This document shows positions 46,557 to 60,500 of a stretch of 64,000 nucleotides of DNA, one piece after another. The notes beneath the pieces are model-generated. The model was not told the DNA's origin and did not search any database. It was given only the letters and a program-made list of their open reading frames with translations. Every line of letters starts with the position of its first letter. The first letter of the stretch is position 1. Source of the stretch: Monarcha castaneiventris obscurior (taxonomy: Eukaryota; Chordata; Aves; Passeriformes; Monarchidae). The stretch spans positions 2,745,501-2,809,500 of the forward strand of contig JAMPIT010000493.1 in NCBI GenBank assembly GCA_026261815.1, written 5' to 3'. A program made the position numbers and the translations under genes.

Positions 46557-49500
46557 GGTTATGTCTCTGCAAAACCAGAGAGGTTTTGGATCTCTGCTCC
46601 TGTGTTTTCTGATCTCCGGGATGTTGTTGGGTACTAACTGTGCTATAGCATTCAAAGCCCGCTCCCTTGGACACGCACAGTGGGTGCACAAATGCTTGGA
46701 AAAAGGTGCTGTTTCTCCTGAAAAGAGATTTCAGGAGACATCAAAGCATTTTGAGGAAAGGGTCACAACAGCAGATACAGTTCTGGGTTGGCACTCTTGG
46801 AAGAGACTGTTCTAGGAAATGGTCTGCCTTTTATAGAAAGCTCATTTCCAGCTTTTGCAGAGGCTTTGGAGCATTGCCACAGACAACGTGTATCTCTTGT
46901 AAGAGAATGGTTTGGTTGCATTCCATACAGTAATTTTCCAAACTCTGGTATTGGGAGGGAGGAACTCTGGCCTTTTAATAAAGGCTTTCAGGATTCAGTA
47001 TATTAACTAAAATTCATAGCTGTCTGGTATTCACAACGTGGTTTTAGACTACCTTACAAAGGCTTTTTCTGCCTGCAACATCTCACGTAGCTGTTGATTC
47101 CTTTTGCAGTAATTCACCAGTGCCAAAATATAATTGGTTTTTCACAGTAGCCTCTCTTCTCACTCTTCTGAGCAAAGCTGAATGTGTGTGCTCACATGTT
47201 TAGTGTAACTTTGCCAGAAAACAGCTTTGCTTTTTCTTGTGGCACCTGACTGGTGGCTGACTTGGCATTAAAGAGCATTAATGACCCTACAATTTTCATA
47301 AAATGTTGAGGTTATCCTTTTATGTTCCAGCCATAAAGTACTTCTTGCTCTATTTTCTTAACGTACCAGATTAGCAGGGGAATTCCTCACAAGTATGAAA
47401 GCTGAAGTTTTATAGATAAGTGAGATTTGGAAGCCAAAACCGGTGATGAAACACAATGAGACCAACAGTCTAATGGGACAAAGATTGTTAATGCTGAGAC
47501 TTGGGATAGGTCCTTGTGCTGCCTTACTACTTTCAATTTCCCAGAACATGAAATAAGTTTGTAAGACATTACAGTGGCTTGAAACACAAAGGAATAGAAG
47601 CCCAAAACACTTCTTGTAATCATGCATATAGCTAAGAAAAACTGAGGTTTTTCTGTGTTCATAGTATTTGACTTTCATCTCAGATCTTCTGGTTCATTTA
47701 TCATGTTGAGTTTCTGGGTAAAATTCAGGTTAAAGTTAACATGGATTTCCTAGGCTGATAATTCTGGATTCAACTAGAAGGGATTTTGTGCTGTCAGGAT
47801 GGATTGAAGTATAAGATTCTTTGGCCATAGGAGAAAGTTCATGTTGGAGATTTTCGCTCTTGGAAGTCAAAATGAAGCCTCGTTCAGGAGTAGAGTTTCA
47901 GGGATTATTGCAATATAACTACAATTTAATTAAGGAGAAGGAGAAACTCCTTACTGAAGACATAAATTACTAATAATTTTTTTCTGTTTATCACATAGAT
48001 AGTCAAATGATGCAGTGCAAACTCCGTACAAAATAAAACTTGTCCAAGTAGTTTTTGGGTACTGATGTTCTTTGCCTGTTCCTGGTAATTCTAGGTTAGG
48101 CAGAACCCTGAACTTCTGCTCTATGGTTGCAGAAAGCAGGCGTTTGAGGAATTTGGCATGACTCAGTGGGAACACTGAAAATAGAAAAATCACATCAAGA
48201 CAGGGCCAGGGGAACTCAGTGATGTGTCTCTGAGGAAGAGGTGAACCTGAAACAACTCTTGTGTGGTTTGGTATTACCAAATCCTGTTCTTGGAGACTAA
48301 TTCTCCCTGTGAAAAATGAATCAAGACAAAAGAGAAATTAAAATTTTGAGTCATATTTCCAGAATATCGATATCTTTAGTGCTGCCAGCTTGCACTAGAA
48401 CAGCTGCTATTTAGGTTGGCTGGATTTGAATGAAGGGTTCAGTCCTGTTAGCAGTTCCTCAAACCAAGCAATCTTCTGGAAGCCCCAAAAGCCCCCAGTG
48501 TGTGTTTTTGCTGCTACATCCCGTAGCTGCAGCTCGTTTCCTTCTGCTAATCCACATCACATGTTACAGGTTAAGCCAGTCCTGGCTGAACAGATCAGCC
48601 CAGCCCACGGCAGCCAGTGAGATTCTGCTGCTAGGGGTCGTTTTAGAGTGGGAATTCGGTGTGAGGTGGCATTCAGGACTGGCTGGGACTGGGACATGTG
48701 TTTTTTTGGAGCATAACCCCGTGGTGAAGTCACTGCCAGACAGACTGTATTGAGAGCCAGAGTGGCTGGCTGTAGGGAAAAAAATTGCAGACCTGGGGTC
48801 CACTGCAAGAGTGGCTACATCAACATGTGCTTCATGCCTGGAAATGATTACCCACCTCATGACTTATTGTTGTCAATATTCAACTCCTCTAGAGATGTAG
48901 AAACTTTATTTACATGCTGGAGGTGATCCTTCCAGGCCAGGGCAAACCCTGCCTGCTGGAAGGGCACAAGGTAAGGGAAACAAGGGATTTTGTTGTTGGC
49001 TTGTTTGGTTTTGGCTGTGTTTGTTGTTGTGCTGGTTTGGGTTTCTTTTTGAGGAAATGTCTCCAATTTAGTGTCCTGAGCCTGAAACATGAGAGTGTAA
49101 TGGTAGACAAATGTCCCAGTTTTGGAGCATTTTTCTAACACAGAAGCTGCTGCCCTGAGCTGGGACTGTGAGAGCAAAGCAAGTCACCCATTCACTGGAG
49201 GAGCAGTGTAGGTGTGCAGCAGGGATTAAACTGAAGGCTGATCAGTGCTGTATGATACCTGCTACATAAACCCCTGAAACTGTGTTTCCCTCAGGCTCAG
49301 CCTCCATGTCTTCCACTACAAGGGCACACATGCTGCAGTGCTCAGCATAAACCAAGCATGTTAATCCTTCCAGGGTTCATTTTCTCCTGGAGCAAAATTT
49401 GCAAGCAGGAACTCCTTTGTTTGAACGTTCTTGGCTGTGGATCATGCAATAAAAAACTGGGTCAAATGCAATAAAACAGCAGCTTGGTGAAAGGGTGACC

Positions 49501-52500
49501 TGTGAGCTGGGGGGAAGCATTGCTGCTCTCAGATCCAGCTGCAGTTTATGGCAGCCCAGGGCTGGGACTGCTGCTTGTGACTGCCTGGGGGACAGCTTGC
49601 ACAGGGTGGGAAAGAAAGAACAAAGGTTGTTCTGTGTGTCAAAGGCAGTGGCCAAGTGGAGGCCAAGATCTTATGGCTCTGTGAAGAGATCTGGTGTAGT
49701 AGCAAGAGGGGAAAGGAGAGGGTCAGGCACTCTCCAGGTCGCCCTCCTGTTGTAACCTTGTGCTGCATTTGCTGAGAGTTAAAATGTACTTTTACAGTTC
49801 GATCTGCCTGCTTGCCACCCCAAAAGCCCCCCCAAAACAGGGGGAAGAAAGCAGCAGATGTTACCTGTACCTGTGCTTACAGGGCCTGAACTTACAGACC
49901 CTGGGAGCCCTGGCATGGCCAGGTAGTGCCAGGCTGTGGGGCAGATCTCAAATCCTGTCGGTTCACATGGCTCTTGCAGTGCCTAGAGGGACAGGGGGAC
50001 TGGCCAGGTCCTTCTAAGCAGGTGGCTGGGAAGTTTTTGGGAATGTGATTGGTTTTTTCCATGTTTTCCAACTGCAGATCCTGCAGTTACGACACAGCAG
50101 CGCAGACCTGCCTTGTTTGCATTGTTCTGTTACACTGCTGATTTTCATGGCAGAAGTGAAAGTGAAAATCCAGTTATCCATGATATCTGGGCACGTTAAA
50201 GATGGGAGGAGCCAAGTGAGTTGCCTTCTCTCTGAGAGGCCAGGCCTCTCTCTGAGGTCCCGGTGGCTTCTGCACTTGTCTGGAAGAGGAGCCGAATGGA
50301 TTGGGATTTGGAAAGGCTGCACAGGCACTTGGAGAAGGGAAGGAGAGAGGCATGAAGGCTTCCTTGGATACAAACAGCTTTTGAGGTACTCACACTGCCT
50401 TCTTCTTTAGAGGGTCCTGTCTTCCAGCCAGTCTGTTCTCTTATAAATTCTTGCTTTTCTAGTTTTGAAGTAGACTCTCAGAAACAAGCACTGAAATGTC
50501 TGTGGCAGGAGGGAAATCATCAGTGCGCTGCACATGTTCTCCCTAAGGAAGAAAGTGTGTTACTGGTGCTGGTGACCTTTGTAAATAAGTAACAGCACAT
50601 CTCTAGCCCAGACCAGCAACTTCCAGAGAGCTCTGTGTGAACTCACACTGATTGTGTGAATGCAGAAATGCAACAGCTTCCTCAAGCGTGAGTGACCACA
50701 GATATAATAAAATAAATGTAACTAACAGCATTTTCCTGTTCATGTAATTCCTGACTAATTTTTTCCCATATTCATTAATCTTCTTTTTTTTTCCTCTCAT
50801 AGCTCCTTAGCATGTCTTGCTAATACCTTCTTTTCTGAAAATGCCATCCTCTCAGGTCTGCAAATAAGGGAGAATTTGTCAGAAGGGTTACAGGAGAAAT
50901 CCTTGCAGCTCTCCACCTTTCCAAGGAGAAACTGCCACCCAAGCTGGAGCTGATTGTGCATTTCCCCAGGTCCAGCCTGACTCATGAACAATCCAACCTG
51001 GTGGAACTTTGGTTTCAGAATGAAACAAAACGGAACCCAAACACAAAGCATTAGTAACTAAGGACAGTGGTTTTAAAATAGAAGAAGTTAAACCGGTGAA
51101 ACACTTCATTCTACTTAATGTACTGCAGGCAGAAAAGAAAATGTTAGCAATGTTTTCTAATGGTTGCTGTGGAAAATTTTTTTCAGAGCAGGTGGTGGGA
51201 AGCCAAAGTGTGCTTTACACTTGGAATTTTTGGCAGAGATTTTTCAGCTCAGCCACAATGTCCTGCTGGTTGCTCTCTCTGCAGTGGCTCGTTGGGGCTG
51301 TGGATGCAAACTGCACTGATCCCCTCACTTAGGAAAGAGCTGCTTTATCCCTTCACATGATTCTGTTTCATTTTGTATATTTGTTTTTGTTGCAAAGGCT
51401 TGTTGAGAGTGGCATACAGCAGATGAGTGACAGCACAGTGATAAAGAAAGTGATACCAAAATGATCTCTTATGTGAATGCTTCTCCTTTTCTGGGAAAGA
51501 ACTTAGAGCAGAAAAAAAATCTGTAGGATCTTCTGAAGTTCCTTGGGTTTTATTCTGTTGCTGCCGTACTTCCTTCAGTAGTATTATTTTCTCCAAACTG
51601 ACTGCAACTTAAGTCTTCTTTGTGGGTCCCTTAGGGTACCAGGTAAATCTTTTACAGATTGTGGTGTCTTGTTCCACCAAGCTGGTTCTGACCATAAAAC
51701 CCACAGACTAAAATGCTCCTAAAGCTATAGAGCCCAGGGTGTGCAGCTGGAAGAGGGAAAAGGGATGGGGAAATTCAGTGTTTACAGCTGGAGAATAGCG
51801 CTGGATTTTGTGTGTCCGTGTCTGTACTTAATGCTTGGTTGGACAAAGAAGGACATCTAAACCCTGGGGCAGCAGCTCTGCTCTGCTGGCTCCTGTGGGG
51901 GTGTTGGGTGGACTCTGCTCTGGTCACTTTGAGAGTCCTCACTGAATCTGTGCCAGAGGCAGAAAGCCTAAGGACACCCACTGGAAAGGCAGTGAGCTGG
52001 TTTAACTTGTGCTGGAGTAGGACAAAACATGTATCAGAGTACTCCAGGTCATTAGCTTTTCACTTTGAGCTGCTGGAAGTGATGCCATTGCACTGGAGAC
52101 TGAATTTCCTTCTTGTTTTGGCAAACACTGGAGTTACTTACTGTCTTGTGTTTATGATGCCATGGGAGAAGAGGCTGAAAGTTTCAGGTAGTGATGTTTC
52201 CTCAAACAGATCCTTTTCAAAACAAAACCAAAAGACCTTGTTAGGGCTCTACAGTTTTCCTGTCAAATCCACTTTCTCCTGCAGGTGGTCTCAGGTGGGC
52301 TGGTTTGTGAGTCAGGTCTGATCTGGGGGGAAGCTGGGTGTGAGTGGCTGGTGTTTGCTGAAGGAACTCCAGCTCCTCCTGTTTGTTACTTTATTCATTT
52401 ACTGCTTGTTCTGCTTTTATGGTCTGCCTTTGCTCTGAGCTCTGCAGACAGCTCCAATAGCTCTGAAAAGTGAAGATTTGTGTTACTTTGAAAAGAAAGG

Positions 52501-52960
52501 GAAGCAGGCGAAAAAACTGGATGAAAATATCTTCTGTCCAAATAATCTGTTTTACTTTAGAGTGTTTTGTTGGAGTAAATTTAAAACTGATGGCAGGAGC
52601 TGGCCAAGACAGCTGGAGAGTCTCCAGATTTTAAGACAAATCAGTGGGAGAGAACAGAGATTTGGTGCATGGTGTTCTGGTTTTTGAAACTGAAGAGAAG
52701 AGGGGGAGAAGGAGAGAATGTCACCAGAGAGAAGAGGAAGGGAGATGTCCTTTGAGCAGAATGAGGAGGGGGGCAGGAAGACCACCCGAGGGAGGACTAA
52801 ATGAACGAGGACAGAAGATACAGACCTCAGGCTGAAAACTACTAAGGAAAACCCAAATCTTAACCTCTGGTCAAATAACCCTGCCAGATGTGCTGCAGCT
52901 GTTCTGTGCAGCGAGCATGCTCTGGGGTAGAAATCCTCTGAAGGGATTTAAAAGACAAGA
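46557..52960. other. Intergenic or intronic, no recognisable gene
   Basis: Six kilobases of AT-rich DNA without a splice-consistent exon chain. Open frames up to 169 codons (51812-52321) look like chance. Confidence 0.4.
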
Positions 52961-52964
52961 GAAA

Positions 52965-53072
52965 GTGGCACTTAGGAACATGACCTAGTGGTAGGTTTGG
53001 CAGTGCTGTGTTAACAGCTGGACTCGAGGGTCTTGAGGGTCTTTTCCAAACTTATGGTTCTGTGATTCCAAA
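52965..53072 (+). mobile_element. CR1 LINE 3' fragment
   Basis: A short CR1 tail: 'ggtaggtttggcagtgctgtg', 'gctggactcgagggtctt', 'ggtcttttccaaacttatgg', ending 'ttctgtgattcc'. Confidence 0.8.
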
Positions 53073-54570
53073 ACTGATGTCAATCCCTTGGAACTCCACT
53101 CATCTGCAGGGTAGGAAGGATAGGAATTGTTAACTGTGCTTTGCAAATCAGGAAACAGGATAAAGTAATGTAGGAAATATGAATTATCAGGAAAAAAAAT
53201 TAAAAGGATCAATTTTTCAATTTACAGAAAGATGATGAGAAGATACTGTTGTTAATACCTGGTGGGGCCAGAGGAAATCCTTGCAGGACTGTCCAGGTGA
53301 GCAGGAGCTCTGTGCACAAAGTGCCAACAGTTCCCTCATGTGGTGGTGGAAGAGGATGGATTGTTCCTTGGAGGGTGTGTGTGGAGCAGCGCCAGGAGCC
53401 TGGCTCTGTTCAGCATTCCCTGGATTTGCATCCTGCATATGGGTGTCGAGAGCCTGAGGTGCCCCAGGTTTTATTCCACTGGAAATTTTGCAGCTGGTCT
53501 CAAGAACTGGGTCTGCACCTCTCAGCAGCTGAAGCGGGCGTGTCCTGCAGGCTGTTTCTCCTAGACGACTTGTTTCTGGGAAATGGGGTGGAACTCTCAG
53601 CAGATCTAGATCAGCACAGACCATTTATTAACTTTTGCTGAATGTATAATTAGGAATCAGTGCATCATTAACTTGGAAATTTCCTCAAGGTACTTCTCAG
53701 GTAGTGACAGCAAAAAAGTTGTTTTAATGAAAGCTTTTGATGAAGAGCTCCCAGGAACAAAGCAGTTTGTGTTTTCCAGAGCTAGTCTGGTGAGGAAGGT
53801 TAGGTGAATTTTCTACAGTTTTTTTCTTATTTGGCAAATATTTTCCTAATACATACTTGACAAAGTCATGACAATTTTATTTAAATGGTTGACAATGAAC
53901 TTTGACTAAATCCAAGGATGTTTTGAAAAGAAATACCAAGTTATTGTTTGTTTGTTCATTTGGCCAGAACAGCTATTTCCCATCAGATCTCCTAAATTAA
54001 AAATAGAATTTGATTTGACAATAAATATTTCATCTTAGGCCAAGTGAAACATTCATTCAGCATAATGCATCTTCCTCAGTTAATTTTTTGGTGTGTTTTG
54101 GAAGTGACAGCAATTCAGGCTGTTATTTGCTGCTCCTACTAAAGGGTGTGTGCAGGGACACTGCCTGGAGGAGCCCGGAGGACCTGGAGCTGCCTGCCCA
54201 ACAGGCTCAGGAGGGATTTCCCTCTCCCTGCAGAAGGACCTCGTGTCTCCTACTGCTGTGGTTGAGCCAGAGGTGGGAAGGGCTGGGAGCTCGGCCCTTG
54301 CAGAGTGCAGCAGCAGCTGAGCAGTGTGAGGGCTCCTCTGCCTCGCTCCCATGGCGGTGACCTGGGCTGGAAGCAGCTGTCCGGCACTTGGCCTGGGAGC
54401 CGTTTTCTTTCTGTCTGGACAGAGAGAACAGAGACAGGGGGTGCTAAGCAGTGCCTTTAATGTCCCAACAGGGAGAAGACTGAGGGAGGAGCCTGCCGAG
54501 CCTGCCCTGGCACTGTGGAGGATCTGGGAGAGCTCCAGCCCCGCTGGAACTGAGCCCCCCAGGCAGCCCC
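53073..54570. other. Upstream region of the membrane-protein gene
   Basis: No gene is recognised. The last 250 bp become GC-rich and lead into exon 1. I see no TATA box at a usual distance from the ATG, so the promoter is not located. Confidence 0.4.
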
Positions 54571-57500
54571 ATGGACCCTCCCTACCCCCTGCTCTTGGGT
54601 TTCCTGCTCCTGGCTCTTGCTGCTCTCCATCCAAGTGAGTCTCTCTGTTTGACCTTGGTGCTTTTCCCTGCACAGGAGTAGCTCAAAACTTCTGAAGTGT
54701 TAGGAGAAAGCTCAGCTGTGCCCAGTTAAAACCAAGACCACAAAACCTCTGAGGTGAGAAGAGACATTAAGGAGCTGAAGGCTGATGTGTTTGACCTGTC
54801 ACAGTCACCTCTTTTGGGAGGGGGGTCTGTTTGGGTCTGTGTGATGTCAGAGGAGGCGAGTCCTCACCCAAAGGACTGACCCTTTGCCAGGAGAGTGTGA
54901 GTGAGGAAACCTGGGGCACTGCACCCAGAGTGGGCACTGCACCCAGTCTGGCAGCTCAGCTCGGAACTTCAGTGGTCTTGGGATCTGGCAGTGTGTTGGA
55001 GGGACACCTGGTGGGATTGTGCCAAGGAGCTTGGGAAGGAAAGGGAACAAAAGCAGGCGATTGACACGAGCTCAGCAAGAGAAACGTCCTTCAAGTTACT
55101 TCCTAAGCTGCCAGGTTCCCAGTTAAAAAAACAGTGGAAGCAGTGGGGGAATTTATTAATATCTCTGCGATCTTTTCCCCTTGAGTTCTTTTGCTCAGAG
55201 CTGGATTGAGACACAGGAGACGCCAGGCTTTTCTTCTTTTTTGTTGTTTATTCTTATCTATGGTACAGTTGCACCGAGTGTGTTTCTCTGTTAACCAGGT
55301 GGAAAATGGCCCCCGGTTCTTACTTTCAAGACCATTTAAAGTCCAATTCACCCAATTTTGAAATGCCAAGGAAATTGTTTTTACTTATAACCCAATAACT
55401 AACTATTCGTGATCCGCATTGTGGGATTTTTGACCCAATAACAGAACACAGATTTGTGAAGGAGAAAGAAGAATGAAGAAGTGAAAACCCACACCCCAAA
55501 TCCTCCGTATTGTTACATACATATATATTACTATATTCCATAAACCTAAATTCTCTACATCTCTATATACTCCATCCAGTGACATAACTATAGCTTCAAT
55601 TACACAGCAACAATCTCAGTGTTATCCCATTTTTTGGGAAGCTTTTCCAAAGGCCCCAGGATGGATGCAGTGTGGTTTTGAAAATCATTACCTGTCAACC
55701 CTGAAAGATTGAAATTATCTAAACCCAGGGTTCCAACAGGAATTCTATCATATTTCTACCCCAGAAATTATCTGGGCACTGGCCCCAATACTGTATAAAA
55801 TTCATCCATTGGCAGACAATGTCTCTTTCCTAAGCCATGACTGGGCTTTTCCACCAAAACTCATCCTGTTCTCTACCATTAAGCCACTGGGGAGAAAACT
55901 GGTAAAAATTGGGGGTTTTTTCTTTGTTTTTTTTCTGATTTAGATATTGCCATGTCCAGTGATGACCCTGCTGAGGGGACAAAGGACTCTTCCTCTGACA
56001 ACACAACTGTGACAGTCTACTACTGTAAGGACTGTGAGAGCAGCATATGCCAAACTAAGCCAATCAGTTTTGAAAACTTTGAAAAAATCGCTGAAACACA
56101 AGACAGATTATTTTCAAATGGAATCATTGAGCTGGTGACCAAAAAAACAAACATCTCTGTGTGCTTTAAGCAAGCAAATCCTTATCCTGAAGGAACATTT
56201 GGCATCGTCTGGGAGAAAGCCAGGGGACTAGGACACTCATGTGGCAACCTGAATTCTGGAGGTAGGCTGTGCTGGGAGCCTGGTTATTAACTGATGGAAA
56301 ACATCTTTCTGGGTAGGAAAATGAACTCTTCTGTATTTGAGCTGACAGCAAGGTTAATGAGTGAACTAACTTCTGCGAAGTCCTAAAGTAATTCACAAAT
56401 GTAAATTAAATTCTCTCAGGTCAAACACTGCTTAAAACTACACGGGGAGAGATTCAGATAAGCATGTGTTACTTTGATTTTTATTTTTGTTTGTTTTTTT
56501 GCAACAGCAATTCCCAAGGTGAAATTCTGTGCCAGTCTGCAGTGTGTGAATCTCACCTGCTTCTGCCAGAACACAGCCAGACCCAGGTCCAGCCTCAGGA
56601 GCTGCTCTGTGCTGCTCTTCTGCCCAATTCAATAAACACCCAGGAGCATCTTTCCAGCTTCCTCACAAAACTGCCAAAATCAGAGATTCAAACACCTGTC
56701 AGTGCATGGAGCAAGTGGCTCCAGGAGGACAAAACTTCCAGAGGTGTAACTTAGTTGAGCTGCATCCAAGTCAGTGACATTTCTGTTTGTAGTTGGTTCT
56801 CTGAGATCAGCTTTTATCACCTCTCCTGTTGGACTTAGACCATCCTTTCTAATTTTCTTGCTAACAGGAGAAGGCAAAGAAAAATAATTCCCAACCTTTT
56901 TATGCCTTGATTCAGCCTATGAATTCCTCGTGTATTTAATTTCTGACCTTGTGTATTTAACTTCATAATCAATTGCTCTCCTGTATTTATGCTCCTCAGT
57001 GCAATATATCTACATGCTGTCACTACAGTGTAAAACTTTGGTGACGCTGAAACATCCAGAGTGAAGTCTGGAAATTGCTGTAAGCAGAGATGCTGTATCC
57101 CTTGAGAGGGGAAGGGGTGGATGTGTAGGTGCAGGTAGGAGGGAGTTTTCCAGATTCTCTTAGAAGAAGAAGAAGTTATATAATGGTGTTGGGGTTTTTC
57201 TCTTAAAGAATTTTTCCCATGTATGTTTCCAGGGCAACAAATTACTGTGTGCTTAAGAAAAACAGAAGACCTGGTCACAGAGGGAGGGGTTTAACTGGCT
57301 AGTCTCTCACCTGGGGGTTGGCTACAGCCTGGGCTGGCTGGGGTTCTCGGCGTTCAGAGAGAGAGAGGCTTCCATTGTCGTGGAAGGATTTAGTCAGCAC
57401 TGCAGGCTTCTGCTTTCAGCTGCCTTCCTTCTACCGTGAGCGGAGCTTGCTGGCTGGAGTGGCTGTTGCACTGGGACCCTAACACCCTCCTTCACTAAAA

Positions 57501-60500
57501 GAGGGACCTGTTCACCATATGCTTGGGTGCCTCAGGGAGAACCCTGGGATTGCCAAGCCCGCCTTTCCCTGCCCCGCTGGGAGCTGGGCCGCGGCCGCGC
57601 CATTGCTCGGAGCCTTCGCTCCATCGTAGCCCGCAGGCCCTGCCGGCCGAGACCTCACAGCGTTCCTGTTGCAGCACCAGAGTTCGGTGCATCTCGCTGC
57701 CACCCGGGATCTGTGCTCGCCCCTGCTGTTCCAGCCTGCTGTTCCCGAGGGTCCGGCCGGGCACCGGGCTTGGCTGCCCAGGAGTTTGTGAGGTTTTTCA
57801 TCCATCCCTTCCTGGGCCCCCGCGCCGCCATTGCCGGTGCTGCCCGAGCTCGCTGCAGAGCGCCCCCTGCAGCCGCGGGGGAACCATCGCACCCGCCCTG
57901 CTCACCGGGAGCCGCCCCGCAGGAACTGCGCCCAGGGGAAAGCGCCCGAGGCTGAGAGAGGCCACACTGGGTTTGTGCTGCTGTTTGCTGTGACAGCCAC
58001 AGCTATTGCTGTTTGTTTGTGTTGTTATACATATATATATATTAGTAAAGGACTGTTATTCCTATCCCTCATATCTTTGCCTGAAAGCCCCTTAATTTCA
58101 AAATTATTATAATTCAGAGGCAAGGGGGTTGCATTTTCCATTTCAGGGGAGGCTCCTGCCTTCCTTGGCAGACACCTGTCCTTCAAACCAAGACAAATGG
58201 CACAGCGGGATGCAGGGTAGGTAGGAGATGCACTCCAGGTTCTTAGAGATTTACTCAAAGTTGAGATTTACTCAACCTTTCTTGTTCCTCTCCTTTGGTT
58301 CATGTGAATAAAAGGGAGCTGCAAAATTGTGTCATAATTATTATTTGAATAGACTTCTATTACATGAAGGTAATGATAAGCTTTTTACAGATTTTTTTTA
58401 TTCGTAATTGCATGTGAAAACTGTCTTACCTTCTTCAAATATGTCCATTCTTGATTCCCAGAACAATTCATCAGCTTTGGTGAGAAGGAAATCTAATGCC
58501 AGTGGTTGATGTGAACTGTTGGGGAACGAAACATCTCCAGCTTGTATCAGTCCTAGCAATCTCCAACATTTTGTGCAGCATGATCCACTTTTTTAATCTA
58601 TTAATCTTTTCAGCATCTTTAGTCCTTCACTGAAGATCTTCTACATGATCCATATTTATAATCAAAACTTTTACCTTTCACCTTTCTCAGAAAATGGAAG
58701 AGCTAACATCAGTAATGAGGAGAATAAAATTTGCTGTGAAGTAGAGGCAGATGTCTGGAAACACAACCCTACCCTGAAGTGCTACACTACAAAGTCATCT
58801 CCAAACCCCACCACACCACCAGCTGAAATCCCTGGTGAGGGAATTTTAGATTAATCTCTTCTCGTGTTTGTTTGCCTTTTGCTTTGAGAGGGGTTTGTCC
58901 AGAGAGCTGGATGTGACCAGAGTTTTACATGGGTAGGGAGATGTCCTGCACGTTCATACCTTGAACCCACACATGCTGCAGCCATCCAGACTCAGAGACT
59001 TTGCCTTGGCAAATGGACATGCCCAGTCCTGGACAGAGATGTCCACAGGCTCAGGTTCCTGTAGTTATATAGTGACAGACACAGGGATGCTGAGGGAAGG
59101 GGGTTCATGATGGGTGTGCAAAAAGTTCCCAAGGATTCCCCCTATCAGTGACAAATGAGACTTTGCCTCCAGGACATTTGTCAAGTAAAGGTGCCATTTA
59201 TATATTCAAATTTCTTTCATGGTAGAAACCCCTGTCACCTTCCTTAGGTCATGGACAGAAAGGTTTTTAAAAACCAGCCACAGTGGATTTCCTTATTTGT
59301 CTTTGAACACTTCATCAAGGATGGGTGTCACACCTCTTGTTGGTTATTTGAGATGGGATTGATGTTCAAAGGTGTATGTTGTGGTGAGGTGACAAGAATT
59401 GGCTTTGAATGTTGGTAAATCAGCATTGTGACAGGTACCTTGACTAAGATATGATGAGCCAGAGGCTCTTTTTTCTCTCCTTCATCAGTTCTTTCTCTTG
59501 TTTATCAGACGGGACCAGTGCTTGTGTGCGGTGCTTACAAGGCAGCTCATGGCTTGGCATGCCTGCTTGGTTCACTTGGACGCTCTCTTTTCTTCTACTC
59601 TGCAGGTAATCCTGAATTTCTCACCAGCAAAAAGAGTGGCATTGGCATCTGGTTATCATTCCTGATTGTTGGGGTTTGCACAGGATGGGCCACCATGTAT
59701 TACTTCTTGCGGATGCGGCGTGGCCAAGGTACAGTCTGACAAATTGTGTGTTCCCTGTGGGTGCCACACCTGGCAGTGGAACAAGCATAAAGGGTTTTCC
59801 TCTTGGATCTCACCTCCAGTGTGTTGTTCATGCAGTTCCTAATGATCTTCACTGCCAGCAGCTGGAATGAGCTCCCCTCCCACGGCTGCCCTGACAGTGC
59901 CCATCCAGTGGCTGTGTTATGAAAAATAAGCACAGAAGGAATTTCCTCACTGCTTCCTCCTGAAACAAGGGGGAAGCACTGGCAGGGCCAAGTGACTGCA
60001 GGGCTCAGCCTTCCCTCCATGGGATCCCGTTCCTTGGAGCAGTCCCAGACTGCAGCATGGCTGTGCAGCTTCCCTGGCAGAGACGTGTCCCAGCCAGGAG
60101 ACTGATGGACATCCAGGGATGGGCTGGCAGGGCCTTCAGGAGAGTGGCTCCCTCTGTCAGCCCTGCCCACTGGAGAGCCAGCTTTAATTTAAGAAAGAGG
60201 ATGTCCCTAGATGCATCCAAGGGGGAAGTTTGTTTTGCAAACCAATATGCATGGAAAGAGCTGGGATGGGCTCTGTGGAGACTTCTACCACACCCCGTGA
60301 CCCTGCCCTACGGCTTTCCCCCTCCATCCTGTGTCCACTTGGCTCCAGTGTTTTTGGCACCTTGTGTATGCCCGAGGCTGAGACTCCTCTCAGTTACTGA
60401 CCTAGTCCATCCCCTGGGAAGTGATGTTGGTTGTTTGTTTTTGAGAGTCAAAGGATTAAATTTCCAAGTCTGAATTTGTTTCAGGAGGAGTTGCACAAAG

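Noticed and set aside
56464..56754. 96-codon frame overlapping the alternative terminal exon
   Set aside because: It would need a phase-2 junction, but exon 2 ends in phase 1. It is kept only as a note.
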